A stretch of DNA of 64,000 nt from Duganella lactea. Lineage in GTDB: Bacteria > Pseudomonadota > Gammaproteobacteria > Burkholderiales > Burkholderiaceae_D. A model generated the notes under the pieces. It saw only the letters and a list, made by a program, of their open reading frames with translations, did not search any database and had not been told where the DNA came from. Below are positions 55,761 to 64,000 of this stretch, in pieces. Each line of letters opens with the position of its first letter. The stretch's first letter is position 1. Position numbers and translations under genes: made by a program. The stretch spans positions 1-64,000 of the forward strand of contig NZ_WWCP01000027.1 of NCBI RefSeq assembly GCF_009857505.1, read 5' to 3'.

Positions 55761-56363
55761 ATGGTAAATCCCAACCGCAGCGGCGGCGGCGTCGGCTTCA
55801 GTTCGTCCGAATTCGAAGACGACTACGAACGTCCCTCCAAGTCCGAAATGAAGCGCCAGTCGGACGCCCTGCAAAAACTCGGCAAGGAACTGGTCGAGGC
55901 GCCACGCGACCGCGTCAAGAAGGTGCCGATGCCGGAAGACGTGCTCGACGCCATCCTCGAATGCCAGAACATCACCAACCACGAGGGCCGCCGGCGCCAG
56001 ATGCAGTTCATCGGCAAGAAGATGCGCACGCTGGACGAGGCCGAGGTGGCCGCGATCCAGAAAGCCATCGACAGCTGGAAAGGCGCCTCCAAATCGGAGA
56101 CCGCCGCCATGCACGCGCTGGAACGCCGCCGCGAGAAGCTGCTGGCCGACGACAACGCCCTGACCGCGCTGCTGACGGAGGCGCCACACCTCGACGTGCA
56201 GCACCTGCGCACGCTGATCCGTAACGCCCGCAAGGAGCAGGCCGAGAACAAGCCGCCGAAGGCCTACCGCGAAATCTTCCAGATCCTCAAGCAGCTCGAA
56301 GCGGCCAAGCATAAGCCGGCCGATGACGAAGACGCGGCCGACAGCGAAGACGATGACGAGTAA
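55761..56363 (+). CDS. darP: Ribosome biogenesis factor DarP (YjgA, DUF615)
   Basis: A 200-aa helical protein promoting late 50S subunit assembly. The DUF615 signature begins RPSKSEMKRQSDALQKLGKELV and continues MQFIGKKMRTLDEAEV; an acidic tail (DDEDAADSEDDDE) ends it. The ATG at 55761 (MVNPNRSGGG) fits family starts, while the frame begins at 55683. Its last bases overlap the mog start by 11. Confidence 0.93.
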   Translation: MVNPNRSGGGVGFSSSEFEDDYERPSKSEMKRQSDALQKLGKELVEAPRDRVKKVPMPEDVLDAILECQNITNHEGRRRQMQFIGKKMRTLDEAEVAAIQKAIDSWKGASKSETAAMHALERRREKLLADDNALTALLTEAPHLDVQHLRTLIRNARKEQAENKPPKAYREIFQILKQLEAAKHKPADDEDAADSEDDDE

Positions 56364-56982
56364 CGCCGCAACCTCGGCCGACCAGTCGTTGCGCGTCGGC
56401 CTGGTCTCGGTCTCCGACCGCGCCAGCGGCGGCGTCTACCAGGACCAGGGCATCCCCGCCCTGCAGGCCTGGCTGGCGCGCGCGCTGACCACGCCGTTCG
56501 AGGTCGAAACCCGCCTGATCGCCGACGAGCAACCGCGGATCGAAGCCACGCTGACCGAGCTGGCCGACGTCGCCCGCTGTCACCTGATCCTGACCACCGG
56601 CGGCACCGGCCCGGCGCGCCGCGACGTCACGCCGGAAGCCACCAAGGCGGTCGGCACCAAGGAGATGCCCGGCTTCGGCGAGCAGATGCGCCAGATCAGC
56701 CTGCACTTCGTGCCGACCGCGATCCTGTCGCGCCAGACCGCCGTGATCCGCGAAAGCGCCGACCACGCCGCGCTGATCCTGAACCTGCCCGGCCAGCCGA
56801 AAGCCATCGCCGAGACGCTGGGCGGCCTGAAAGACGCCGACGGCGCCACGCTGGTGGGCGGCATCTTCGCCGCCGTGCCCTACTGCGTCGACCTGATCGG
56901 CGGCCCGTACATGGAAACCGATCCCGCCGTGTGCCAGGCCTTCCGCCCGAAATCCGCCCTCCGTCCCCAAGGACCCGTATGA
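56353..56982 (+). CDS. mog: Molybdopterin adenylyltransferase
   Basis: A 209-aa MogA-type enzyme that adenylylates molybdopterin before molybdenum insertion. Motifs include VSVSDRASGGVYQDQGIPAL, LTTGGTGPARRDVTPEAT and ILNLPGQPKAIAETL. The ATG at 56353 lies inside the darP end; the earlier start at 56323 is unlikely. It overlaps the esterase gene by four bases, so darP-mog-esterase form a tight operon. Confidence 0.92.
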   Translation: MTSNAATSADQSLRVGLVSVSDRASGGVYQDQGIPALQAWLARALTTPFEVETRLIADEQPRIEATLTELADVARCHLILTTGGTGPARRDVTPEATKAVGTKEMPGFGEQMRQISLHFVPTAILSRQTAVIRESADHAALILNLPGQPKAIAETLGGLKDADGATLVGGIFAAVPYCVDLIGGPYMETDPAVCQAFRPKSALRPQGPV

Positions 56983-57641
56983 GCCTGCTGCAAACCATCG
57001 AAAAAGAAACCGGTCCGAATCCGACCGTGGCCATCCTCTGGATGCACGGCCTGGGCGCCGACGCCAACGACTTCGTGCCGATGCTGCACGAACTCGATCT
57101 GGCCGGCCTGCCGCCGATCCGCTTCATCTTCCCCAACGCCGAGACCATGCCGGTCACCATCAACGGCGGCTACGTCATGCGCTCGTGGTACGACATCGTC
57201 CACACCGACCTCGGTCGCCAGGAGGACGAAGCCGGCCTGCGCGCCTCGCAGCTGAAAGTCGAAGCGCTGATCGCCCGTGAAAACGCCCGTGGTATCCCGA
57301 ACGAGCGCATCATCCTGGCCGGCTTCTCGCAAGGCTGCGCGATGACGCTGCAAACCGGCTTGCGTCAGCACAGCAAGCTGGCCGGCATGATGTGCCTGTC
57401 GGGCTACCTGCCGATCGCCGCCAAGGCTGCGGACGAGCACACGCCGGAAAGCAAAGCCACGCCGATCTTCCTGGCGCATGGCCGCATGGACCCGGTGGTG
57501 CAGATCGCCCGCGCCACCGCCTCACGCGACCTGCTGGTCGAATGGGGCTACAACGTCGAATGGCACGAATACCCGATGCAGCACTCGCTGTGCCAGCAGG
57601 AAGTGGATGACATCAGCGCCTGGCTGAAACGCGTCCTCTGA
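56979..57641 (+). CDS. Carboxylesterase/phospholipase-type alpha/beta hydrolase
   Basis: A 220-aa cytoplasmic esterase of the acyl-protein thioesterase/carboxylesterase family. The catalytic triad is S117 in AGFSQGCAM, D171 in GRMDPVV and H202 in YPMQHSL. The N-terminal ILWMHGLGADANDFVPML forms the oxyanion side. The natural substrate is unknown. It is the third gene of an operon with darP and mog. Confidence 0.93.
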   Translation: MSLLQTIEKETGPNPTVAILWMHGLGADANDFVPMLHELDLAGLPPIRFIFPNAETMPVTINGGYVMRSWYDIVHTDLGRQEDEAGLRASQLKVEALIARENARGIPNERIILAGFSQGCAMTLQTGLRQHSKLAGMMCLSGYLPIAAKAADEHTPESKATPIFLAHGRMDPVVQIARATASRDLLVEWGYNVEWHEYPMQHSLCQQEVDDISAWLKRVL

Positions 57642-57647
57642 ATCAGC

Positions 57648-58202
57648 CTACACGGATAACGGCGCCGCAGTGGAAGACGGCGCCGGCGTCTGCGCCGCGT
57701 TCATCACCATCGCCAAAAATGTGTAGTAGCCGTTGATGCCCATCAGGTCCACCACGCCGTGTTCGCCGAACGCCGCCAACGCCGCCGCGTAGGTCGCGTC
57801 ATCGACCCGCTGCCGCTGGTGCAGCTGCAAGCAAAAGTCATACACCAACGCCTCATCCTCCAGCACAAACGCCGGCCGCTCGCGCGCCGCGATCGCCGCG
57901 ATCACCGCCTCGCCGATGCCGTAATCGCGCGCGATCGGCGCATGGATCGCCCACTCCACCTGCTGGTTCCACTGCCGCGCCGTCACCAGAATCGCCAGCT
58001 CGGTCAGCCGCGTGCCGATGGCGCTGCGATAGCGTAGATACTCGCCCATTTTCTGCGCCGCCGCCATCAGCTCCGGCGAGCGAATCAAGGGCACGAATGG
58101 CCCGTACAGCGCCCCGCGCGGGCCGTCGATCACCGCCTGCGCCGCCACCTGCTGGGCCGCGCTCATCGCCGCAAACGGCATCGGCCCCAATCGATCTTCC
58201 AT
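57648..58202 (-). CDS. Carboxymuconolactone decarboxylase family protein (Cys-less)
   Basis: A 184-aa AhpD/CMD-fold protein. The core reads RLTELAILVTARQWNQQVEWAIHAPIARDYGI, where Glu and His of the CMD active site are kept. There is no CxxC pair, so peroxidase activity of the AhpD kind is not expected. The ATG at 58202 has GGAGG upstream. It is convergent with the esterase gene, 6 bp apart, and divergent from the aminotransferase gene. Confidence 0.85.
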   Translation of the reverse strand: MEDRLGPMPFAAMSAAQQVAAQAVIDGPRGALYGPFVPLIRSPELMAAAQKMGEYLRYRSAIGTRLTELAILVTARQWNQQVEWAIHAPIARDYGIGEAVIAAIAARERPAFVLEDEALVYDFCLQLHQRQRVDDATYAAALAAFGEHGVVDLMGINGYYTFLAMVMNAAQTPAPSSTAAPLSV

Positions 58203-58299
58203 GTCTCCTCCCAAAGAAACGCATCATGGCATACATCAATAAGCCAGCGGCAAAACGCGGCTATCGTCGGCAGTCTGCACCTCACCACGAAAGGACGCC

Positions 58300-59640
58300 A
58301 TGAGCCACATCATCCACCGCGACCTGCGCCGCGTGCCGCCGGTCGCCGCCAGCGCCGCCGGCATCACCGTCACCGACAGCGCCGGCCGCACCTACCTCGA
58401 CGCCAGCGGCGGCGCCGCCGTCTCCTCGCTCGGCCACGCCCATCCCGAGGTGCTGGCGGCGATGCACGCGCAGATCGACCGCAACGCCTACGCCCACACC
58501 GCCTTCTTCACCTGCGACGCCGCCGAGGAACTGGCCGCGCGCCTGGCCGCCGACGCCCCCGGCGACCTCGATCACGTCTACCTGGTCTCGGGCGGCTCGG
58601 AAGCGATGGAGACCGCGCTCAAACTGGCGCGCCAGTACTGGCTGGAGGCCGGCCAGCCGCGGCGGCGCACCTTCCTGGCGCGCCGCCAGAGCTACCACGG
58701 CAATACGCTGGGCGCACTGGCGGTCGGCGGCAACGAATGGCGTCGCCAGCCCTTCGCCCCGCTGCTGATGGACGTCCCGCGCGTGGCGCCCTGCTACGAA
58801 TACCGCGACCGCGCCGACGGCCAGAGCACCGAGGCCTACACCGCCGCCTTGCTGCGGGAACTGGAACAAGCCATCCTCGCCGCCGGCCCGGAAAACCTGA
58901 TCGGCTTCGTCGCCGAAACCGTGGTCGGCGCCACGGCCGGCGCGGTGCCACCCACACCCGGTTACTTTCGCGGCGTGCGCCGGCTGTGCGACCAATACGG
59001 CCTGCTGCTGATTCTCGATGAAGTGATGTGCGGCATGGGCCGCACCGGCACGCTGTACGCGTTTGAACAGGACGGCGTGCTGCCCGACCTGGTGGTGCTG
59101 GGCAAAGGCCTGGGCGCCGGCTACCAGCCGATCGGCGCGGTGCTGGCGCGCGCCCATATCGTCCAGCGGCTGCGCGACGGCAGCGGCGCCTTCCAGCATG
59201 GCCACACCTACATGGGCCACCCGGTGGCCGCCGCCGCCGCGCTGGCGGTGCAACAAGTCATCCAGCGCGACTGCCTGCTGGGCGCCGTCACCGCACGCGG
59301 TACGGCATTCCGGCGCATGCTGCGCGATGCCTTCGGCAACCACCCGCACGTGGGCGACATTCGCGGCCGCGGCTTGCTGATCGGATTGGAACTGGTGGCG
59401 GAGCGCGCCGGCAAAACGCCGTTCGCGCCCGAACAGCGGCTGCACGCCATCATCAAAGACGAGGCGATGGCGCGCGGCCTGATGATCTATCCGATGGGCG
59501 GCACCATCGATGGTCGCCGTGGCGACCATATCCTGCTGGCGCCACCCTTCATCACCACCGAGGCGGAACTGGCGGAGATCACCAGCCGCCTGGCCGATAC
59601 GCTTACTTCGTCGCTTATTTCGTCGCTTGCCAGGCGATGA
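58300..59640 (+). CDS. Class III PLP aminotransferase
   Basis: A 446-aa class III (omega-amino-acid type) aminotransferase. The PLP Lys is K269 in VLGKGLGAGYQPIGA. The cofactor-binding Asp is in LLILDEVMCGMGRTG, the phosphate-binding loop is SGGSEAMETALKLARQYW, and the late region contains GHTYMGHP. The amino donor cannot be deduced. Its last 26 bases overlap the 3' end of the convergent FAH-family gene, where the sequence TTCGTCGCTTA is imperfectly repeated. Confidence 0.93.
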   Translation: MSHIIHRDLRRVPPVAASAAGITVTDSAGRTYLDASGGAAVSSLGHAHPEVLAAMHAQIDRNAYAHTAFFTCDAAEELAARLAADAPGDLDHVYLVSGGSEAMETALKLARQYWLEAGQPRRRTFLARRQSYHGNTLGALAVGGNEWRRQPFAPLLMDVPRVAPCYEYRDRADGQSTEAYTAALLRELEQAILAAGPENLIGFVAETVVGATAGAVPPTPGYFRGVRRLCDQYGLLLILDEVMCGMGRTGTLYAFEQDGVLPDLVVLGKGLGAGYQPIGAVLARAHIVQRLRDGSGAFQHGHTYMGHPVAAAAALAVQQVIQRDCLLGAVTARGTAFRRMLRDAFGNHPHVGDIRGRGLLIGLELVAERAGKTPFAPEQRLHAIIKDEAMARGLMIYPMGGTIDGRRGDHILLAPPFITTEAELAEITSRLADTLTSSLISSLARR

Positions 59641-60469
59641 TCTCCGCCTGCTGCTCGCCCAGACCGGCGATGCCGACGCGCAGCGTGTCGCCCTTCTTCA
59701 GGAAGCGCTGCGGCTTGCGGCCCATGCCCACGCCCGGCGGCGTGCCGGTGGCGATCACGTCGCCCGGCTCCAGCGTGATGAACTTCGACACATAGCTGAC
59801 AATCTGCGCCACGCTGAAAATCATGGTCGCGGTATTCCCGGTCTGCATGCGCTTGCCGTTCAGGTCCAGGTACAGGTCCAGATCCTGCACATCGTACAGG
59901 TCCTCCGGCGTCACCAGCCACGGGCCGACCGGGCCGAAGGTATCGCAGCCCTTGCCCTTGTCCCAGGTGCCGCCGCGTTCCAGTTGATAGGCGCGCTCCG
60001 ACACGTCGTTGACCACCGTGTAGCCGGCGATATACTTATGCGCATCGGCCTCGCTGACGTGCTGCGCGCGCGTGCCGATCACCACGCCCAGTTCCACTTC
60101 CCAGTCGGTCTTCTTCGAGCCTGGCGGCAGCATGATCGGATCGTCCGGTCCATTCAACGCCGATATCGCCTTGGTGAAGATGATCGGCTCCTTCGGCTCC
60201 GGCATGCCGGCTTCCGCCGCGTGGTCGGAATAATTGAGGCCGATGCACAGGAACTTGCCCACGCGCGCCACCGGCACGCCAAAGCGCGGATTGCCGCGCA
60301 CCAGCGGCAACGACGCGTGCGCAATCTTCTCCAGCTTGCGCAGCGATTTCGGCGCCAGTGCCGCCGCGTCGATGTCGGCGATCACGCCGGACAGGTCGCG
60401 CAGCTTGCCTTCGTCATCGATCAAGCCTGGTTTCTCTTTGCCTGGACGGCCATAACGCACTAATCTCAT
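59615..60469 (-). CDS. Fumarylacetoacetate hydrolase-family protein
   Basis: A 284-aa FAH-fold enzyme. The family motifs are FLCIGLNYSDHAAEAG, then the metal-binding EVELGVVIGTRA and the later TFGPVGPWLVT and ATGTPPGVGMG. Members act as ureidoglycolate lyases, acylpyruvases or oxaloacetate decarboxylases; substrate unknown. The start MRLVRYG is standard. Its 3' end overlaps the aminotransferase gene. Confidence 0.93.
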   Translation of the reverse strand: MRLVRYGRPGKEKPGLIDDEGKLRDLSGVIADIDAAALAPKSLRKLEKIAHASLPLVRGNPRFGVPVARVGKFLCIGLNYSDHAAEAGMPEPKEPIIFTKAISALNGPDDPIMLPPGSKKTDWEVELGVVIGTRAQHVSEADAHKYIAGYTVVNDVSERAYQLERGGTWDKGKGCDTFGPVGPWLVTPEDLYDVQDLDLYLDLNGKRMQTGNTATMIFSVAQIVSYVSKFITLEPGDVIATGTPPGVGMGRKPQRFLKKGDTLRVGIAGLGEQQAEIIAWQATK

Positions 60470-60501
60470 ACATCACCCTCGGTTAAAAAGTCAGCGACAT
60501 T

Positions 60502-61383
60502 TTAACCGTAGCGCTCCTGCCGCAGCCATTTGTTGGCGATGATCTTGGTGCCGCCGACCACCGGCGCGCCGCCGTGCAGCGTCTGCGGGTCCGGCTGGTG
60601 ATGGCTGTCGGTGTTGAGGAACCACAGCGCGTTGCCCTTCTTCGGAAACACTTCCAGCCCAAGATTAGGGAACACCGTGCCGCCGCCCGCCGCCACTTCG
60701 GACAGGTACAGCACAAAGGTCGCCAGTCGCTGGCCGCCGCGCGCCAGATGCGAGCGATGGCCGGCGCTATCGGGGTCGAGCCAGTCGTAGTGCGGCTTGT
60801 ATTCCTGGGTCTTGTCGTACTTCTGCAGCTGGAACGGTTCACTGCATTCGGGTGTCCAGTGCGCGATGGCGGCCAGACGGCGGTCGATGCGTTCGGCCAC
60901 CTCCGCCTCGCCGCGCTGGATGAAGGCCATCTCCGAGGTGCGGCCCTCGTGCACCACGCTGGCGCCGTCGGCTTCCGCCGTCACCGTCGAGCGGGTGTAG
61001 CGGCTGCCGCAATGGGCGACGATGGCGTCGCACTCCTCGTCGCTGAGCACATTCCCGAGCAGGATCACCTGCGGCTTTTTCAGCACGAACAGCAGGTTCA
61101 CCTCGCGGTCCGGCACCACGATGCGGTTGCTGCTGACATCAATGAACGGCATCTCGCGCGGCGCCGAAAACGCGCTGGCCAGTGGCGCCAGCGCCGCACC
61201 GCCGGTGGCGCGCAGACTGATCGCCGCGTCGATCGCCGCGCGCGCGGTGGCCATGTCGTACTGGCCCGAGCGGACCATGCTGTTGACCATGTCCAGCGGG
61301 CTGCAGGCGCGCGCCAGGTTGTCCATGATCCAGTCGCGCCAGACCAGCGGCAGAGAAGCAAACACATTGTCGGATTGGGTCAT
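60502..61383 (-). CDS. 2-Oxoglutarate/Fe(II) dioxygenase, prolyl 4-hydroxylase type
   Basis: A 293-aa enzyme. A helical N-terminal region (1-100) precedes the double-stranded beta-helix domain. The iron ligands lie in YKPHYDWLDPD (His, Asp) and QTLHGGAPVVGG (His), with the 2-oxoglutarate Lys in IANKWLR. The region RTSEMAFIQRGE is typical of bacterial P4H proteins. It may hydroxylate proline in a protein such as elongation factor Tu, which is only an inference. The ATG at 61383 is used; a GTG lies one codon earlier. Confidence 0.92.
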   Translation of the reverse strand: MTQSDNVFASLPLVWRDWIMDNLARACSPLDMVNSMVRSGQYDMATARAAIDAAISLRATGGAALAPLASAFSAPREMPFIDVSSNRIVVPDREVNLLFVLKKPQVILLGNVLSDEECDAIVAHCGSRYTRSTVTAEADGASVVHEGRTSEMAFIQRGEAEVAERIDRRLAAIAHWTPECSEPFQLQKYDKTQEYKPHYDWLDPDSAGHRSHLARGGQRLATFVLYLSEVAAGGGTVFPNLGLEVFPKKGNALWFLNTDSHHQPDPQTLHGGAPVVGGTKIIANKWLRQERYG

Positions 61384-61387
61384 CACA

Positions 61388-62683
61388 TCATTGAAGCTTG
61401 GCTGGATGGGAAGCCCATTCTACCGGATTGCGCCTGCGGCGCCGCACGAACCAGATCAGTCCCGGCAACTGCAGCAGCACCAGCGCGCCAAACCCCATCT
61501 GATAGGCCAGCGCCGGATAATGTCCCGTCCCATCCGGCCGCCAGCAGCCGACCACCAGACCGAAACCCGCCTGCACCGCGAAGGCGCCGACAAAGATCAG
61601 CAGATTGAGGCAAGTGGCGGCGCGCCCGGTCAGCGCGCCGGGCAGGCTTTGCGCGACGATGGTGTACTCGATACCGGTCACCGTTCCCACCAGCGTAAAC
61701 AGCACCGACAGCAGTTGATAGCTGGGCCGCCAGTCCAACAAAAATCCCGCCTGCACCGCGATGAACAGCGCCACGCCCACCGCCGCCACGCTGATCGGCC
61801 GCACGCCGCGCTTGCCGGCCCACTCGGTGATCATGCCCACCGCGATGGCGCCGAAGATCACCGCCGCCATGCCGAGATACAGCAGATAGCCGACCTCCTC
61901 CTCGCTGTAGCGCGCGACGTCGGTCAGCCAGCGGCCGATCCACAGCCCCTGGATGCCGAAGAACACCGTGTGCGGAATCAGCACCAGCGCCGCCACCTCG
62001 CGGAAGGCGTAATGGCAATAGACCTCGCGCATCGCCGCCAGCATGGCCGGCTTGCGCGCGCTGGCCGGCTGCGGCGGCGACAGCGCGCGAATCAGAACGC
62101 CGGTCAGGCCGGCCGCCAGCGCCAGCCACAGAAACAGGCCGCGCCAGTCCATAAACTGCATCGCCAGCCGCACCGGCAGCGTGGCCGCCGCCGCGCCCAG
62201 GCCACCGACGGCGATCAGATAGCCCTGCACCGACGGCAGCCGCGCCGGCGCGATCCAGGTGGAGATGGCCTTCACCGCCGACATGAAGCAGCCGCCCAGC
62301 CCCAGCCCGATCAGCGCGCGCGCCACCAGCAACTGTGCGAACGTCTGACCGCCGGCGAAAGCCAACGCGCCTACGCCGGCCAGCAACAGCATCGGCAACT
62401 GCACCTTGGCCGGCCCCCAGCGATCCAGCGCGATCCCCACCGGCAGCTGCGCCAGCGCAAAGGCCAGGAAGAAAGCGCTGGTCAGCAGTCCCAGCTCGCC
62501 GGGCGTCAACGCCAACGCCGCCACCAGTTGCGGCGCCAGCGTCGCATTCACCGTCCGCATCAGGCTCGAAAGAAAATGCCCGAGCGCGAACGGCAGAAAC
62601 ACCAGCACAAACACCGCGCGCCCGGACAGTGCCGGCGCCACGACGGGTGCGGGCGGCTCCGGTCGGCACCCATCGCGCATCAT
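61388..62683 (-). CDS. MFS transporter
   Basis: A 431-aa major-facilitator protein with about 12 helices. The first helix pair ends at AFFLAFALAQLPVGIALDRWGPAKVQ, which contains the loop 2-3 signature (G..lDRwG). The substrate is unknown. The ATG at 62683 (MMRDGCRPEPP) is nine bases downstream of the KamA-like gene's stop. The ORF runs on to 62911 within that gene and is not credible there. Confidence 0.9.
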   Translation of the reverse strand: MMRDGCRPEPPAPVVAPALSGRAVFVLVFLPFALGHFLSSLMRTVNATLAPQLVAALALTPGELGLLTSAFFLAFALAQLPVGIALDRWGPAKVQLPMLLLAGVGALAFAGGQTFAQLLVARALIGLGLGGCFMSAVKAISTWIAPARLPSVQGYLIAVGGLGAAAATLPVRLAMQFMDWRGLFLWLALAAGLTGVLIRALSPPQPASARKPAMLAAMREVYCHYAFREVAALVLIPHTVFFGIQGLWIGRWLTDVARYSEEEVGYLLYLGMAAVIFGAIAVGMITEWAGKRGVRPISVAAVGVALFIAVQAGFLLDWRPSYQLLSVLFTLVGTVTGIEYTIVAQSLPGALTGRAATCLNLLIFVGAFAVQAGFGLVVGCWRPDGTGHYPALAYQMGFGALVLLQLPGLIWFVRRRRRNPVEWASHPAKLQ

Positions 62684-62691
62684 CACGCCGC

Positions 62692-64000
62692 CTATGCCGC
62701 GTCGCAGCCGGCCGGCGACGGCGCGCCGCCTTCCGCACGTGCCGCCATCAACGAAATCACCTTGCGCGCGCCCGGCGGCTCGATGCCGAATTCGCTGCGG
62801 CTGCCACCCTCCTCCTCGAAGAAAAACTTTTCCTTGCCGAACGCCGGCTTCAATTGATCCATCCACGTCGCCTGCGGATCGAACTTCGCGTAAAACGGCC
62901 GGCGCACCCAATCGGCATTGCGCGCCTGCAGGAACTGCAAGGCAAACACCTTCTCCCCGCCGATGTGCGCAATGCCGTCAATCGCCACCTTGCCCGGAAA
63001 AGCACTCATCGAAGGCCCCCGCACCGTGCGCGACAAGCCGGACACCATCTGATACGCCGCCTGGAAAATCTCGTGCGCCCGCGCCAGCGGCAGCTGGAAA
63101 TACTCGCGCGGCCCGGTATCCCGTTCGACAAACATATAGTACGGAATCGCCCCCAGCCGCACGCCGGTCTGCCACAGCTCCGCCCACGACGCCGGGTCCT
63201 CGTTGATATGCCGTATCAACGGTCCCTGCATGCGCAAGGTCGCTCCGGTGCCGACGATCCGCTTGACCGCCTGCTGCGCGATCTCCTGCCGCAGTTCCAC
63301 CGCATGGTTGTAATGCCCCATGATCGCCATGTTCTTCCCGGCCTTCACCACCCGCTCGAACAGACGCAGAAGATCATCCGCGTCGCGGTCCGACACAAAC
63401 CGCTGCGGCCAATACGCCACCGACTTGGTGCCGATGCGGATGTTCTGAATATGCGCCAGCTCCGGCGCCAGCAAGGGCTCAATGTAGGCCTCCAGCGAGC
63501 GCGTATTCATGATCAACGGATCGCCGCCGGTGATCAGCACATCCGTCACCTCCGGATGCAGACGCAGATACGACGCCAGCTCGTGCGACTCCCTGGCGTC
63601 GAACTTCATCTCCTCCATGCCGACAAACTGCGGCCAGCGGAAACAGAAGGTGCAATACGCATGACAGGTCTGCCCCGCACTCGGAAAGAACAGCACCGTC
63701 TCCTTGTACTTGTGCTGCAAGCCCCTGAGCGGCGCGCCATTCATACGCGGCACGTTGTGCGTCATCTGCCCCGCCGGGTGGGGATTCATGCGCAGGCGGA
63801 TGCGCCGCACCAGCTCCACCAGCGCCGGCTGGTCCGCCTTGCCCATCACCAGTTCGCGCAGATGCGCATAGTCGTCCGGCGCCAGCATGTCCCGGTGCGG
63901 AAAGGTCAGGCGGTAAATCGGATCATCCGGCACATTGTTCCAGTCGATCAGATGATCGAGCACATACGCATTGGTGCGAAACGGCAGCACATGCGACACC
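62692..64000 (-). CDS. KamA-family radical SAM aminomutase (5' end beyond window)
   Basis: At least 435 residues of a lysine-2,3-aminomutase-like radical SAM enzyme. The [4Fe-4S] motif reads CHAYCTFCFRWPQF (CxxxCxxC), followed by TDVLITGGDPLIM. The PLP-binding Lys is probably in GPSMSAFPGKVAIDG. The frame is open to the right edge and begins with a GTG there, so the true start may lie outside. The substrate may be lysine, glutamate or another amino acid. The MFS gene follows it closely, possibly as an exporter of its product. Confidence 0.88.
   Translation of the reverse strand, partial: VSHVLPFRTNAYVLDHLIDWNNVPDDPIYRLTFPHRDMLAPDDYAHLRELVMGKADQPALVELVRRIRLRMNPHPAGQMTHNVPRMNGAPLRGLQHKYKETVLFFPSAGQTCHAYCTFCFRWPQFVGMEEMKFDARESHELASYLRLHPEVTDVLITGGDPLIMNTRSLEAYIEPLLAPELAHIQNIRIGTKSVAYWPQRFVSDRDADDLLRLFERVVKAGKNMAIMGHYNHAVELRQEIAQQAVKRIVGTGATLRMQGPLIRHINEDPASWAELWQTGVRLGAIPYYMFVERDTGPREYFQLPLARAHEIFQAAYQMVSGLSRTVRGPSMSAFPGKVAIDGIAHIGGEKVFALQFLQARNADWVRRPFYAKFDPQATWMDQLKPAFGKEKFFFEEEGGSRSEFGIEPPGARKVISLMAARAEGGAPSPAGCDAA

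Noticed and set aside
62684..62911. Upstream extension of the MFS ORF
   Set aside because: It overlaps the C-terminal coding part of the KamA-like gene and adds an Arg/Gly-rich stretch unlike any MFS N-terminus.

Overview
The window is high-GC (roughly 65%) bacterial chromosome, almost wall-to-wall genes. It contains no rRNA, tRNA, CRISPR, integrase or insertion sequence that I can see. Protein families and gene layout (ProS next to RppH, DUF1841, DarP/PmbA/Mog, complete Kdp, phenylacetyl-CoA epoxidase operon, TorF-type porin, large TonB receptor) point to a betaproteobacterium of the Oxalobacteraceae, Duganella/Massilia/Janthinobacterium-like. The family is an inference from protein character; no search was run.

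Layout. 0.2-4.5 kb: housekeeping (lytic transglycosylase, proS, rppH, DUF1841, two c-type cytochromes). 4.7-8.4 kb: MoxR ATPase, acetyltransferase, VWA protein, and a membrane-anchored GNAT. 8.4-16.6 kb: a complete high-affinity potassium uptake operon, read leftwards: 33-aa ORF, kdpF, A, B, C, D, E. 16.6-18.6 kb: a ParA-like gene without a P-loop, divergent from kdp, and an ACT-fold-like small protein with a TorF-type porin. All three transcription units start from promoters with the same four-repeat geometry, so I propose a local KdpE regulon. 18.7-23.3 kb: parE and parC (topoisomerase IV). 23.4-33.6 kb: secreted protein and peptidase genes, then a probable extracellular cyanophycin-utilisation locus (two exported cyanophycinases, a TonB receptor, a CphZ/AotO-like dipeptide hydrolase and a YfcC-type carrier). 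34.1-40.9 kb: argH, an exported M4 peptidase, a PHP-domain lipoprotein and an M24 peptidase. 41-52.6 kb: phenylacetate catabolism, paaABCDEGHIKYZ read leftwards with divergent paaX; paaF and paaJ are not present. 52.8-64 kb: M14 peptidase, RAMA-like small protein, pmbA, darP-mog-esterase, carboxymuconolactone decarboxylase-like protein, class III aminotransferase, FAH-family hydrolase, prolyl hydroxylase-like protein, MFS carrier and a KamA-type radical SAM enzyme cut by the window edge.

Three copies of a long palindrome (30-44 bp arms, 3-nt TAC loop) end genes at 0.1, 23.3 and 40.9 kb. They differ by paired, compensating changes in both arms. The observations I rate highest are the triplicated KdpE-type promoter and the cyanophycin locus.
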